A DNA stretch of 62,000 bases from Zygnema cylindricum (Eukaryota > Streptophyta > Zygnematophyceae > Zygnematales > Zygnemataceae), in assembly GCA_037447655.1 (NCBI GenBank), contig JBBHKE010003041.1, positions 1 to 62,000 of the forward strand, read 5' to 3'. Under the pieces are notes generated by a model. It had not been told where the DNA came from, searched no databases, and saw only the letters and a list, made by a program, of their open reading frames with translations. Within the stretch, counting starts at the first letter, position 1, and each line of letters opens with the position of its first letter. Both the position numbers and the translations under genes were made by a program. Shown in pieces: positions 22,776-34,929 of the stretch.

Positions 22776-24016
22776 TGAAACTCTGAGACCTCCATTGGCC
22801 CTCAGAGTATGCAGATCCAAAAGAAGCTAATCTAGATAGTGCCGACTCCAAGTTGATATAAACACAAATGACTGACCCCTTCACAGTCAAAACCCCACTA
22901 TATATTCACCCCTGTGAAATAACACTTTCTGTGTGCTCAGTTCCACCACAGAATGCAAAGTTAGAATATGAGATTTGGACACATTCACCCACTTTGACTT
23001 TCCCTTAGAAATACAGCCACCCTGGCAGACAAAAACTTTGACCGACTACACCCCTGTGTAGCCTAGACTCCCGTGAGTCCGCAACAAAAAGAATCACTGA
23101 AATTGGTCAGGTAAATTGATAGTTATGGCTGGCCAAAGTTTGTCATTTATACAGGGTGCTCTCTGGGATAGGCAGCTGCCTACCCAAAATTTTCTAAGTC
23201 CTATACCCTCTCTAAAACTCTATCTACTGAAGTACGGCACCAATCAAATTACTGTGTCGTACAGAAAAGTACAGGTGCCGGTGTACTTTCTGTACGGCCA
23301 TTGTACGACATGGCCAAAATGTCGACACGTGTCAAATCAGGATTAGTTCCTGTAATCTCCGAAATTCCCGTAGTCCAATGTTATCACGCCACGTGTCACT
23401 TGACGTGACAAAGACCGTAAAACGCCAAAAATGCCTTTTCCGTGATCGCGGCGCCTATCGTGGCTGTCCGATCAAAATCGGCTATTATCCTAGCGGCTGA
23501 AATTCGACGCGCGGTATTTGTTTCGCTATCGAAACAAATGCGCGGTATTTGTTTCGCTGTCGAAACAAATGCGCGGTATTTGTTTCGCTATAGAAACAAA
23601 TGCGCGGTATCCGTTCGTCCCCCATACCGTACTTCGTACTAAATTAAACTGTATTTATGTACGAAGTATCTATTAGCCGTAAAACGGATTAATCTACATA
23701 TAACGATTTATATATTTGTCAAACCCTATATATCGTAATATCCGTTCTAGACATAACGGCTAGAGCTAACGCTAATGCGAATTGACGGACGGTAGGTACC
23801 ACGAACAATTCCTGGTTCCGTCAACTAACTTTTGGTAAGTCTACCTAATTTACCCCCTGTCTTCTCTAGAGAGCCTAGGCAGCCATGGCTCTAGCTCCAT
23901 ATCCAGCCTTCAGTGACTACAACAAGTGTGGGGGCTTGGAAAGGGGAGTTAGAGGCAGACCGCCTCAGCTCTTTTTCTATCCTAATACAGACCTAGAAAA
24001 TACTCAAATATCAACA
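22776..24016 (-). repeat. 3' LTR of second gag-only element
   Basis: 1241 bp. It keeps the canonical terminal CA, unlike the 5' copy. It contains three units of a 31-bp repeat at 23509-23601 and the ATG at 22795 with six codons plus CA. Confidence 0.92.
23509..23601. repeat. 31-bp tandem repeat, 3 units, palindromic core
   Basis: Three exact-length units of GCGCGGTATTTGTTTCGC plus CTATCGAAACAAAT-type sequence. Each unit contains the inverted repeat ATTTGTTTCG / CGAAACAAAT around a 4-nt spacer. The 5' LTR of the same element has four units (26638-26761). Confidence 0.9.
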
Positions 24017-24034
24017 CTCCCCTTATTTGCTACT

Positions 24035-25924
24035 CTATTTTTCTTTTAACTTCCACAAACAAGTAAACAAACACCCCCTCCCCTTTTTCTTTTTCTTTTT
24101 CCTTTTTCCTTTTCCTTTCATAAAACTTAAGTATTTAACACAGTGCATTAAATGAACTGAAATGATAATTGTATAACACATTTTATTTAACATCCCATTT
24201 TTCTTAAATCCGAGCAAAGATTTTATCCACCTCTTCCCTTTTCCATCCACACTAAATCCACTTTCCCTCTTGAAATTCAAACAACCAGCCCCATCTCCAA
24301 CCTTCAACACATACCTGGATGATAACCCTTTCACAGGCACAACTTCACAAGAGACATCACACCAAGTAGTGATGTAAAATCCATCCACCTCCAAATATTC
24401 CCAAAAACCACTAGTCCCCACTAAGTTCCTCATAAGATCTACATCTTCCGTAATCATATTTTTATCCATGATAATTACCCCATTTTCTGAACTTCCCTCA
24501 CTGTCTCCCATGGAATTCTTTCCACTATCACTTTCTATTTTAATTCCCAATAAATATTTCTCTTCTCCCCTATCCTTTAAAACCCCCTCTAGAATTAATT
24601 CTCCCTTGTCCTCGGAATCCGTTGAAATCTCCCTTTCCGACCAGTTTTCTGTTTCCAAAATATCTATGAAACTATCCTCAATATTTTGAACTTCTTCCAG
24701 TATCTCCTCTCTCATAACTTCCCTTATACCTCCAAAATCACACTGTTGCCTTCGTCCAATTTCCGTGTACTTTTCTCTCTTCCCCATTCTACCGATGTGA
24801 AGAAGCTCCAATTTTTCTTCATCCTCTTTCTCCTCTTCCTCTTCGTCCTCCTCATCCACATTCCAACTTCTAAGTTTTTCCAAACAAGGGCATTCCTCCA
24901 TATAATGACCCGGTTCCCTACAAAAGAAACAAACCCTTTTTTTCAAAGCTCCCGTGTCTTTTCTTCTCCCTCTTTTTCCACCAAAGTTCCGATAAGGTTT
25001 ACCTTTGTCTTTCTTCCTCTCATCATGCTTCTGCTCGTCACCACCGTTCCTCTCATCACGCTTCCGCTCGTCACCGCCGTTCCTCTCATCACGCTTCCGC
25101 CAATCACCATCAGCTGAGAATGCATTGACCCTGTCCTTTCCCCTACGAAGCTCCAAAGTGCTTTCCCTCACAAGAATTATCCCCATGGTAAAGCTCCAAG
25201 TCCATGAGGAGCCATCCATTGCCTGCATACGATAAATAATGTTTTCGTACTCACTTGGGAGTTTCATAAGTAGTGTATAAATCTTACTCTCCTCAGATTC
25301 TACATATCCCGCACTAGCTAGCTCAACATATAACGCAGCAATATCATTGCAAAACTCTATCATGCTACCGCCTTTATAAACATAGGCATCTATTTCCTGT
25401 TTTACTAATTGCTGCCTGTGAATAGTCTCACTCTTATAAATCTGAATTAGTACTTCCTATATCTCTGAAGACTTGGTTAGACTTAAAATAGTGATAGCTA
25501 TCGACTTAGACACATATCTAAGTATGAGATGTTTTGCTATAGTGTTTTTGTATTCCCATACTTTTCTGTCATTTTCTTCAGTTTTAATCCTTACATATGG
25601 TACCATAGCTGAGAGCCTAGCTCCGCTCACCATAGGTGTCCCTTTTTCCTTCTCCCCTATTTCCCCATCCACGGAAAGATTCTTCCCTTCACCTTCCGTT
25701 GCATCTGAGCTCCGGATGATATTCTGGGCAGCCTCAGATGAATCTCCATAGTAAGCTCCTCCAAAGCCAGGTGGCGGACATCTCACTTGTCCCGAAAAAA
25801 TTCCCCATAAGTGCTTCTCGAAAAGCAATCCCGCCATTGTAAACTCCGAATAAGTGAAGTCTGTTCCATCGAACATAGGCACCCTAGATGGTGGGCCCAT
25901 AACCTAAAACTCTAAGACCTCCAT
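24035..25924 (-). pseudogene. Gag-like ORF of second gag-only element, two nonsense codons
   Basis: One minus-strand frame runs from the LTR ATG (25924) to the stop at 24035, interrupted by two TAG codons. The first (25904-25906) spans the LTR end, where terminal CA has become TA, turning the boundary Gln codon into a stop. The second (25457-25459) lies where the related element at 56452 has Trp, consistent with a single G-to-A change. The N-terminal part reads GPPSRVPMFDGTDFTYSE like that element. A CCHC zinc knuckle (CFFCREPGHYMEEC, near 24910-24950) follows. The remaining ~300 residues are acidic then basic, with no protease or pol motifs. Without the two changes the frame would be continuous, so decay looks recent. 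Confidence 0.85.
25890..25904 (-). promoter_or_regulatory. Primer-binding site, half-tRNA iMet type
   Basis: Minus-strand GGTTATGGGCCCACC directly follows the 5' LTR. Its complement GGTGGGCCCATAACC is, by recall, the anticodon arm of plant initiator tRNA-Met. The 15 bases are identical to the site at 57492-57506. Confidence 0.78.
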
Positions 25925-27177
25925 TGGCCCTCAGAGTATGCAGATCCAAAAGAAGCTAATCTAGATAGTGCCGACTCCAAGTTGATATAAACCCAAATGA
26001 CTGACCCCTTGACAGTCAGAACCCCAATATATATTCACCCTTGTGAAATAACACTTTCGGTGTGCTCAGTTCCACCACAGAATGTAAAGTTAGAATATGA
26101 GATTTGGACACATTCACCCACTTTGACTTTCCCTTAGAAATACAGCCACCCTGGCAGACAAAAACTTTGACCGACTACACCCCTGTGTAGCCTAGACTCC
26201 CGTGAGTCCGCAACAAAAAGAATCACTGAAATTGGTCAGGTAAATTGATAGTTATGGCTGGCCAAAGTTTGTCATTTATACAGGGTGCTCTCTGGGATAC
26301 GCAGCTACCTACCCAAAATTTTCTAAGTCCTATACCCTCTCTAAAACTCTATCTACTGAAGTACGGCACCAATCAAATTACTGTGTCGTACAGAAAAGTA
26401 CAGGTGCCAGTGTACTTTCTGTACGGCCATTGTACGACATGGCCAAAATGTCGACACGTGTCAAATCAGGATTAGTTCCTGTAATCTTCGGAATTCCCGT
26501 AGTCCAATGTTATCACGCCACGTGTCACCTGACGTGACAAAGACCGTAAAACGCCAAAAATGCCTTTTCCGTGATCGCGGCGCCTATCGTGGCCGTCCGA
26601 TCAAAACCGGCTATTATCCTAGCCGCTGAAATTCGACGCGCGGTATTTGTTTCGCTATCGAAACAAATGCGCGATATTTGTTTCGCTGTCGAAACAAATG
26701 CGCGGTATTTGTTTCGCTGTCAAAACAAATGCGCGGTATTTGTTTCGCTATAGAAACAAATGCGCGGTATCCGTTCGTCCCCCATACCGTACTTCGTACT
26801 AAATTAAACTGTATCTATGTACGAAGTATCTATTAGCCGTAAAACGGATTAATCTACATATAACGATTTATATATTTGTCAAACCCTATATATCGTAATA
26901 TGTGTTCTAGACATAACGGCTAGAGCTAACGGCTAATGCGAATTGACGGACGGTAGGTACCAGGATCAATTCCTGGGTCCGTCAACTAACTTTTGGTAAG
27001 TCTACCTAATTTACCCCCTGTCTTCTCTAGAGAGCCTAGGCAGCCATGGCTCTAGCTCCCTATCCAGCCTTCAGTGACTACAACAAGTGTGGGGGCTTGG
27101 AAAGGGGAGTTAGAGGCAGACCGCCTCAGCTCTTTTTCTATCCTAATACAGACCTAGAAAATACTCAAATATCAACA
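25905..27177 (-). repeat. 5' LTR of second gag-only element
   Basis: 1273 bp, about 32 bp longer than the 3' LTR, mostly explained by one extra 31-bp unit at 26638-26761. Its last two bases in element orientation are TA instead of CA. Confidence 0.92.
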
Positions 27178-27182
27178 TGTGG

Positions 27183-27410
27183 ACGGTGGACGAAGACCAC
27201 TCATAAATGCAAAGTAAGCAAGGAAAATATTCATGATAATCCTACGTCGCACTGTGGATTGGATGTCGGTGTACATATTTGTAAAACACATGTTTGTGGT
27301 TTAGCTCATTAGTTGCTTAATGTAGAATATGTTCAATATGACAAACCTTGTGTTTTCGAGTATACGCACAATACTAGTTGTGTCATATTGTTAGTTGTAC
27401 GGCAGGTATG
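27183..27410. other. Remainder of degenerate LTR, then unclear sequence
   Basis: Continues the sequence broken at 22775 by the gag-only element. It has weak resemblance to 21680-21780 of the solo LTR (for example CGGTGTACATATTTGT against CGGTGTAAATATTTGT). It is cut by the LTR at 27411. Confidence 0.4.
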
Positions 27411-28124
27411 TGTTGAAGGTCATGGGCATTTTGACTTGATTGTGATCCACTCGCACTCGGCATCACACTCGCATCAGCTGGTATATTCGTCCCAGCAGCA
27501 GGTGCATGAGGAGCACTTGGGCTAGCAAGGATGGAGCCATTATCAGACATGACAGCAAAAGCAAAACCAAAGAGAAATACCTATTTGACTAGATCTATAT
27601 TGTAAGATACGTAACTCTAAATGAAATAGGTCTTTCAACCAGACAAACATATACCACAACGAAATCAAAGACTTTAGAGCATAAAACACCTTAAACTGCA
27701 CTCAGTGCTCTCATTTCCTTAATTCTTGTGTAGAATGTACATTCTGTGTTGAATTGATCAATCCTAATTGAACTAAATACTCAAAAGATCTTGAAAACAT
27801 CTAAAAGATCTAAAAAACATCTAAAAGATCTAGAAAACATCAAAAACGTATGTACATGGTTCACCAGACACCCTACTGACAAAAATCTAAGTGTTTGGAC
27901 CAGAATTGTCCACTAACAATATCTATACCCTAAAAATCCGGATGATTCTTATCACGTCTACATTCATTGGCGGCCCTACACACTAATTAACTTAAAGATA
28001 TCAATTCGTGTAGATACTACAAAAAAATCCCCACTAAATTTTGTCAAAATTTAAAAGTTGGTATTCCAAAAATATTCTAAGTCCTTGACTCAAATTTCTA
28101 AGACTTACTTAAGCTTACTTTTCA
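27411..28124 (-). mobile_element. Family-1 copia 3' LTR (element IV)
   Basis: 714-bp minus-strand LTR, ending GACCTTCAACA at 27411. The ATG at 27550 opens 46 codons plus CA, an Ala/Ser/Pro-rich leader with a DLQ end. A three-fold repeat of CATCTAAAAGATCTA-type units lies at 27780-27840. The polypurine tract AAGCTTAAGGGGAG is adjacent at about 28128-28141. Confidence 0.82.
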
Positions 28125-31100
28125 ATACTCCCCTTAAGCTTTAGAAGACTTACTCACTTAGACCACATGCTTTTCTGCAGTACTCCAATTTAGGAGCACG
28201 AAGAGCTTTTTTTAACATCTCCACAACCATTTTTTCATCAGGCAAATAACAAAGTTTAACCACTTTTGCAAAAACTTTCCCTCGTACCAAATGTTGCCAA
28301 ATGTCCATATGTTTACTCTTAAAATGGTGACTTGGGTTTGTAGCCAGAGAAATGGTTGTTTGATTGTCGCACCACATTATTTGTGTCCCATGTTGCTTAA
28401 AACCCAATTCTTGAAGAAATGCCTTAATCCATAACAACTCTTTCAAGGCTGTGCTCGAAACCATGTATTCGGCTTCCATAGTAGAGTGAGCCGTGACCTT
28501 TTGAAGTTTACTACTCCAACTACAAGTTCCACTTCCAATCTGAATGACATACCCAGTTGTAGACTTTCTACTACGCACATCGCCATAGCTAGCATCACTC
28601 CAAGTATTAATGCTAACCTTGTCCCCTCCCAAAGTAAGCCAAAGATTTCTAGTCCCAACAAGATACCTTAATACCCTTTTTGCAACCTCCCAGTCTCTCT
28701 TTCATGGATTTTGCTGACTTTTGCTCAATACACCAACAGCTGCAGCTATATCAGGCCTAGTACAATTCGTAAAGTAAATTAGACTTACTACTACTTGTTT
28801 GTAGGGTACTTGGGACATAAATTTTTGCTCTTCTGCACTGAGTTCCTCATCTATTATGACTCCAAACTCATGCTCCATTCCTTCAAGTTTTTGCTTATAC
28901 TCCATAGGAGTTGCACATCCTTTGGCATCAGCCAAGCCGAATTTTTCCAACATGTTTCCTATTACTTCTTTTTGTGTTAGCCTAATGATTTTCTTTTCTC
29001 TATCTCTTTCAACTTGTATTACAAGAATGTATTTAGCCTCACACAAATCTTTCAATTCAAATTTTGAATTAAGAGCGTGTTTTACTCTAGCAATTCTTTC
29101 TTTGTTCCTACTAATTAGAAGCGAGTCATCAACATACACAGCAATGAATATCACCTCATCAGGATTATCACCACACATCACATATACTGAATGATGTGAG
29201 CTAATTCTTGTAAATCCTAATTCGTTAAGAACTCATCTAACTTTCTGTTCCATTGACTAGGGGCTTGTTTTAGGCCATACAATGATTTTAAAAGTCTGCA
29301 CACAAGATTTTCTTTTCTTGCTTCCTCATAAACCTCTAGTTGCTTCATAACGATGACCGCATCTAAATCACCATGCAAAAACGCAATTTTGACATCCATT
29401 TGGTGGATGTCAAAATCCTCTATGGCAGCTAATGTAAATAAGATGCGGACAGATGGAAACCTTACAACGGGTGAAAAAGTTTCTTCATAATCTATCCCCT
29501 CCTTTGATTATATCCCTTAGCAACAAAGCAGGCCTTATACGTGTCTATAGTATTATCTGAGATCAATTTTAATTTAAACACCCATTAACTTCGAATAACC
29601 TTTCTTCATGCAAGGGGTTCCAGCACATCCTATGTTTCGGCCTCCATGATGAACTTCATTTCTTCATTGAGTGTTTCCACTCTGTGTTCCCCTTCATTAC
29701 TCGAAAAGGCATTCGTCAACATTAAAGGCTCTTCGATGTGTGCTAAGTGAGCAAAGGCTGAATTCGCTCCCTTGAGTCCCGCACTTCGCTTTAATCCACC
29801 TGGATATGTGGTCGCTGGTATAGATGGCCAGGTCCTCCTCCTCGATACATGTGATTCTGCTTGTAATTCAATTTCAGCTTGAGGGAGAGGAGAATTTGCA
29901 ACTCTTTCAAGCATAACAAGTCATGTTTCATGTGGAGGAGATGGTTTTGTTTGTTGCAAGTCACTCTGAGTTGGTGTAGATGCATTTTTTGCACTTTTTT
30001 TAAAAAACATAGGATTTTCTTCCAAAAAAATATGATTAACACTTCTATCTTTCTTCTAATCTATACGCTCATGAAACATATCTACTCCTTTTCTTTCATC
30101 TTTCTCTATGATGTTTGTGGCTACAACAACTCTATTTTTTTTATTGTCATACACCCTATAACCTTTGGCATGATCATCATACCTTAGAAATAGCCTTGGT
30201 ATACCTCTTGGATTTAACTTCCAATTTCACAGATCATTATCAAGCATAAAAATCTTACTTCCAAAAACTTTGAAGTGACTTACATCTTGTTTTTGTCCTG
30301 TTTACAATTTGTAGGGAGTTTTATCATTTACTGCCCTTGTTTCTAACCTATTTTGCTCATAGGCGGCACAATTCATGGCCTCTGCCAAAATTTGAAATCT
30401 ATGTTTATATCAGCCATCAATATCCTGGCACACTTTGATAAGGTTCTATTCTCTTCTCTGAAACACCGTTTTGTTCAAAGAATAAGGAGCAGTTAGCTGA
30501 AGTGAGATTCTATGCAATTTTAAGAATTATTCGAACTCATTTGAATTGTACCCCCCTCTATTATCAAATCTGAATCCTGCTTTCTTTTTCTCATGCAGGT
30601 TTTCAACCCAAGCCTTATACTTGTTAAATTTTGTAAAGACTTCATCCTTACTTTTCAGAAAGTATACTGTAGTAAATCTACAATAGTCAAATGTAAAGGT
30701 AAGCATAAACTTAACACCTCTAACAGATGGGTACCTAGATGGCCCACATACATTTGAATAAATTGCTTTTAGCACCCTGCTACTTCTTTGATAAGATTTG
30801 GAATGGAAAGGTAACTTATGAATTTTTCCCATTGCACAACCATCACTTTTGATGATGGTTTTTGACTAATTTTTACACATTCCACCATTTTTTGATTTAC
30901 CATCTTTTTTAATCTACCATAACTCACATCTCCTAAATGCTTATGCCATAAATCTCAATCATGGATTACACTTGAGTACATAACATCATTGTCATTATCA
31001 TTTGCAAGACTCAATCGTTACAAATTGTTTCTTTTATCAAATCCTTCTACAACTATTTTCCCATTCGTACTGTCTTTTTCCCATTCTCAGATATAGTTTT

Positions 31101-31788
31101 AAAAGATTTCATTAACACCACTAACGTAGAGAAAATTTTCATTTAGAAGCTGGTGCATGCAGCACATCTTCCAAGACCCTTTCCACATGTTTACTATCCA
31201 CGTTAAACATAAGTGACACCCAACCCTTTGCTTTTGACTAAACAAATGTATCATCAGTAAAATAAATTTTGATGGGTGAAATAGATTGAATACTCTCAAA
31301 CAGATGGCGATTGTGGCACATGTGGGCAGAAAAACTGGAGTCCATTATTGATTGTCTTCCTCCACGCCTTCAGTTGCTTGTGCCATTGCAAAGTATTTTT
31401 TTTCACTGTTGTCGAGAAAGGAGCTCACGGCCTCCTCCTTAACTCCGATGAAGAGAGCACTTGGTCTTCCACCTGATGGATATGGACCCCAACTTTCGTC
31501 CCAGCCAGATTGAAAACTTCTTGTGGCTTTCGCTCTGTTGTAGGCATTACACATTCTGAAAACATGTTGTTTTTCATCATAGTAATAACATATTAAAGGT
31601 GACCTTTTAGGACCAGTTACTCTGCCACTGCCATTTTTAGAGTTTATGATCTGGTAAGCTAGTACGTGCACAGACTTCATACGACCTCTTTATGAAATCT
31701 GTTTTGCTTCTTTGCTTAAAATAAACTGAATTGCTATAGCTATATTCCACTGACGCTGTGGAAGAGCATTAAGCCTATCCATGGCTCC
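28125..31788 (-). pseudogene. Family-1 copia gag(part)-pol (element IV), decayed
   Basis: The best-preserved family-1 copy. RNase H is at 28150-28632 (SDASYGD, STMEAEYM, WCDNQTTISLA, ACGLSE end). RT is at 28702-29600 (VYVDDSLLISRN active-site box, GCATPMEYKQKLEG). The linker is at 29630-30060, integrase at 30080-30960 (core 30527-30832) and protease at 31100-31340. The zinc-knuckle region at 31345-31680 has CYYYDEKQHVFRMC with a Cys lost from CX2C. The last Gag residues are GAMDRLNALPQRQWN, up to the junction near 31788. Frameshifts are frequent. The 5' LTR and most of gag are absent, replaced by a family-3 sequence. Confidence 0.85.
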
Positions 31789-32984
31789 CTTAGGCACAAA
31801 TAAGACATTGTGAAGAGTCCTTTCAATTGCTTTTCCTTCTACATCAACTAGTAAGGACACATCACCCACAGCACGAGTCTGGACACTCATTCCACAAGCA
31901 TAATAAATATTTTTCTCCGGCGTTGTTTTCAGATTTTTGAAGATGGCCTTGTTCTAGCACATGTGGGCTGACGCTCCTGTATCCATTATCCATCCAGGGT
32001 CCTTCGTGCCCTCCATCGCAGCCGCCATAGCGAATAAAACAGCATCATCCTCCGTAGAAACCGTCAAAGTCTCGTTTCGAGAGACGAAGAAGCCGAAAAT
32101 AGTGCATTTCCACGAGGTGTAGGCCCCGTGAAGCCTTTATAAAACGGGCATGGTTGCCATCCCGGCCTGTATAAACCTGTATCGTTAGCTTTTTTAAGCT
32201 AAGAACAGAATATGTATCCATGACCTCTCCCACTACAATAAAAACATGCATTGTTTGATTGTCTATTTCCACCTTGATTAAACTGTCTCAACTGAATAAA
32301 CTGATTCCTTTGCTGATTAAACTATCATTTTCTCTCAAAGTCTGAATTAAAAGCCTCTACTTGCTCAACATTGAGAATATTAGATGTAGCTTCCTCTTCT
32401 AGTAAAATATTGATGGCTAACTGTAAAGTCCAGCTAGCTTTATCTTTTTGTTTGAGCATGTCAGATGCTCCTTTCATACTACGAGGGAGACCCCTCATGA
32501 GCAATGCTGCCTGTTGAAAAGGAGGAAACACCCCACCTGCACAAACATATGCATCTACAAGGATACGAAATTTGTTAGAATATTCAGCCATTGTATCGCC
32601 AGTGTACTTATAGTCCCAAATTTTTCCAGCCAATAGAAGCTCTTCCAAGACATTGGCCTTTTCATAATCACTTTTAAGTGATTTCCAGATATCAATTGTT
32701 TTTTTCATTTTTATCCAAGACATAGCTAAGTCCTCATATATACAAAATTTCAGAATAGAACGAGTTTGCGTATTTTTCTTAGACCATGACGGATCAAATT
32801 CATCCAGCGAACCATCCAAGATATCTAAAAGATTGACATTATCAAAATGTGTCTCCACCATATCCGCCCAGTAAACATACTTATCTCCGGAAAAGATAGG
32901 AATTCTTGATGACAAGCCCATAACCTGTTGTTCTACAACCACCTATACAGGTGGAGGAGCAGCATTAGTAGTAGAAGTAGACAT
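31789..32984 (-). pseudogene. Family-3 copia gag and protease remnant (element V)
   Basis: Minus-strand gag starts at the ATG at 32984 in the LTR. It is open across 32325-32942 (SRIPIFSGDKYVYWADMVETHF, KIWDYKYTGDTM, LLMRGLPRSMKGASDML). A stop follows and then zinc-knuckle and protease remnants (32272 down to 31795: DTGASAHM, SVQTRAVGDVSLLVDVEGKA, LFVP). At about 31788 the protease frame fuses in frame to family-1 Gag. Integrase, RT and RNase H of family 3 are missing. It is closely related to the gag at 48730 and 50788. Confidence 0.85.
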
Positions 32985-33681
32985 GATACACTCTCAAAAG
33001 CTATCAAGAATCCTACCAAACAACTGTTCTTAAGTGCTCACCAATTCTTATACAAGCATCCAATCCTCACAAAACTCTATCACAATATAGAGTAGCATAA
33101 ACAGTGATAACTCCCAAAGTTTCAGCACAATTCACCCGACAACACTCAAGATAAAATACTCAAAAGTTTCCCAATAATTTCTGCAGTTTTACTATTTAGA
33201 AGTCTAGATACATAATACGTTATGTGTCCTAGGTCTTATACTTGTGTTGAACTGGCAACACCAGTGTACTTGAGAGGTACATCACACCTCCAAGCTACCA
33301 CTAATCTGTCAAGCTACCACTGAGCTATCACTAAGCTACCACTGAGCTATCACTAAGCTACCACTGAGTTACCCACTAAGTTACCACTGAGTTCCCCACT
33401 AAGTTGACTAGAATCGTATCTATCGCATTTGCTCAATCCTGTACAGAATCACATTAAGAATATCAAACGCTACGTTGTCCGTACGGACTATATCAAATAT
33501 AATCGTGGTTGCGTTTTCCTGTCTGTGTTGCAGCTTCGCTGCTGCGCTGCTCTGCTGTATAGCAGCTGCACTGCTCTGTCTGTATAGCAGCTGCGCTGCT
33601 CTATCTGTATAGCAGCTGCCCTGCTCTGTCTGTATAGCAGCTGCGCTGCTCTGAGACTGAAAGCTTTCCAAAAAGACAACA
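32926..33681 (-). mobile_element. 5' LTR of element V (family 3)
   Basis: 756 bp, TGTTGTCTTTTTGGAAAGC start (33681) and GAACAACA end (32926), followed by the primer-site GGTTATGGGC. It contains a short array of the GCAGCTGCTATACAG family repeat (33545-33655) and alternating CACTGAGCTAC/CACTAAGCTAC 11-mers (33290-33400). The ATG at 32984 gives 19 codons plus CA. Confidence 0.85.
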
Positions 33682-33819
33682 AAATTAGCAACCACAACCA
33701 ACATACTTCGAATGAGAGCAAAACAAACAAATGAAACAAAATACAACAAAAGGTTTAAAAAAAAATAGCTACGTAGAAACAAATTCGAGAGATCTACGAA
33801 AAGGGGATGGAATAGATTG
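33682..33819. other. Spacer, nothing recognised
   Basis: Adenine-rich spacer outside the LTR. No feature seen. Confidence 0.4.
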
Positions 33820-34250
33820 AGGTCGAAGGGGCGGCATTTGAAGGGGGGGGTGGGGAGGGGGGAGAAGGTAGACACATTGGGAGGGGTGCAATAGACACCT
33901 TCAGTGTGAGGAGGGAAAGATATAATAATATAGGGAGAGAGTGGGATTCACGGATAGGGAGAAGCAGATTCAAAGGGAGAGAGGGGGAGAGGGAGAGGGA
34001 AAAGGGAGATTGGAAGAGAAAGAGGCAAGGGCAGAGAGGTAGAGGAGAAGGGGGAGAAGGAAAGGGGATAACAATACAAGTGGAGAACATGTAAACAATT
34101 AAAGCGACACACTGAGAAGGAGAGAGAGGGAGAGGAGAAAATAGAGTGATTGCAACATAGGTTGAGAGCGAGGAAAGAGGGGGAGGGGGGAGGGGGATGC
34201 GGAGCAAGGGGAAGGTGAGAGACACACAAACCGGAAGAGGGAACGCTATT
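33820..34250. repeat. Homopurine (G/A) tract of about 400 bp
   Basis: On the plus strand the sequence is almost only G and A, with runs such as GGGGGGGGTGGGGAGGGGGG near 33843 and many GGGAGA/GAGAGG units. Open frames here, Pro/Ser/Leu-rich on the minus strand, come from low complexity and are not taken as genes. Such tracts can form triplex or quadruplex structures and act as GAGA-type elements; function here is unknown. Confidence 0.8.
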
Positions 34251-34929
34251 CACCATAAAGTTAAGGAGATATGGAAGAGACAGAGTGGTTGGACGAGGAA
34301 ATGGTTGGTTGATAGGGTGGAACCCATGGATGAAATGTGGAGCAGGCGGCGGAGCGTTCGTCTGCTTCGCGGTGAACAAAATAAAATATTTGTCAAAATA
34401 ACGCCGTACAAATCCCACCAAAAAACGGTTGGTTGTGATTCGCCAAAAACATATTCTATTTTTTATGGATTGTCCGCATTTGGCGTTTCCTATCCCCAAA
34501 TATCACCAACGCTTAATGATGTTGTTTTATTCTAAAAAATACAAATAATAGCCTTAATTTATTATTTTTTGGCACATCAACCCTGTATTAACATAAACGT
34601 TTACTTTTTTTTGTGTTCGACACCATATTACAATGGACATTTATACTAAATGGGACCATATTCACCTTAATACAATAAACTTTTAGGCTAAATGGACCAT
34701 AACTATAAAATAGCATTAATAGTAACTATAAGGGCTTACAAAAAACCTACTCGGTGTTGACATTGTATATATATATAGGTTACAGTTTTACGGCGTCGCG
34801 ACATTGCATCAATTACGTTCATTTACTGAAAAAATGACTTTCCACAGACGAATTTGTTTGACGTTCACATCGTTGACAATACGGTTGTTGGTCTAATAAG
34901 TGGGAACGTAATTTTTTAGGACCCGGATT
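34251..34929. other. Intergenic, no gene seen
   Basis: AT-rich sequence without a convincing ORF, RNA gene or terminal repeats. Confidence 0.5.

Larger units (their letters stand above)
22776..27177 (-). mobile_element. Second gag-only LTR retrotransposon, TSD TGTGG
   Basis: A 4402-bp element on the minus strand. LTRs are 22776-24016 (1241 bp) and 25905-27177 (1273 bp), flanked by exact TGTGG (22771-22775 and 27178-27182). LTR termini are TGTTGAT...TTTCA. The polypurine tract AAATAAGGGGAG is at 24017-24028 and the primer-binding site at 25890-25904. The interior is only ~1.9 kb and encodes a Gag-like frame without pol. Its LTR and gag are related to the full-length element at 56452, the obvious candidate helper family. 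Confidence 0.93.

Noticed and set aside
24686-25235. Plus-strand ORFs across the second gag-only element
   Set aside because: They are antisense shadows of the Glu/Lys-rich Gag frame on the minus strand.
33420-34499. Pro/Ser/Leu-rich minus-strand ORFs (143-183 codons)
   Set aside because: They are products of the homopurine tract and LTR repeats; composition is biased and no domain is visible.
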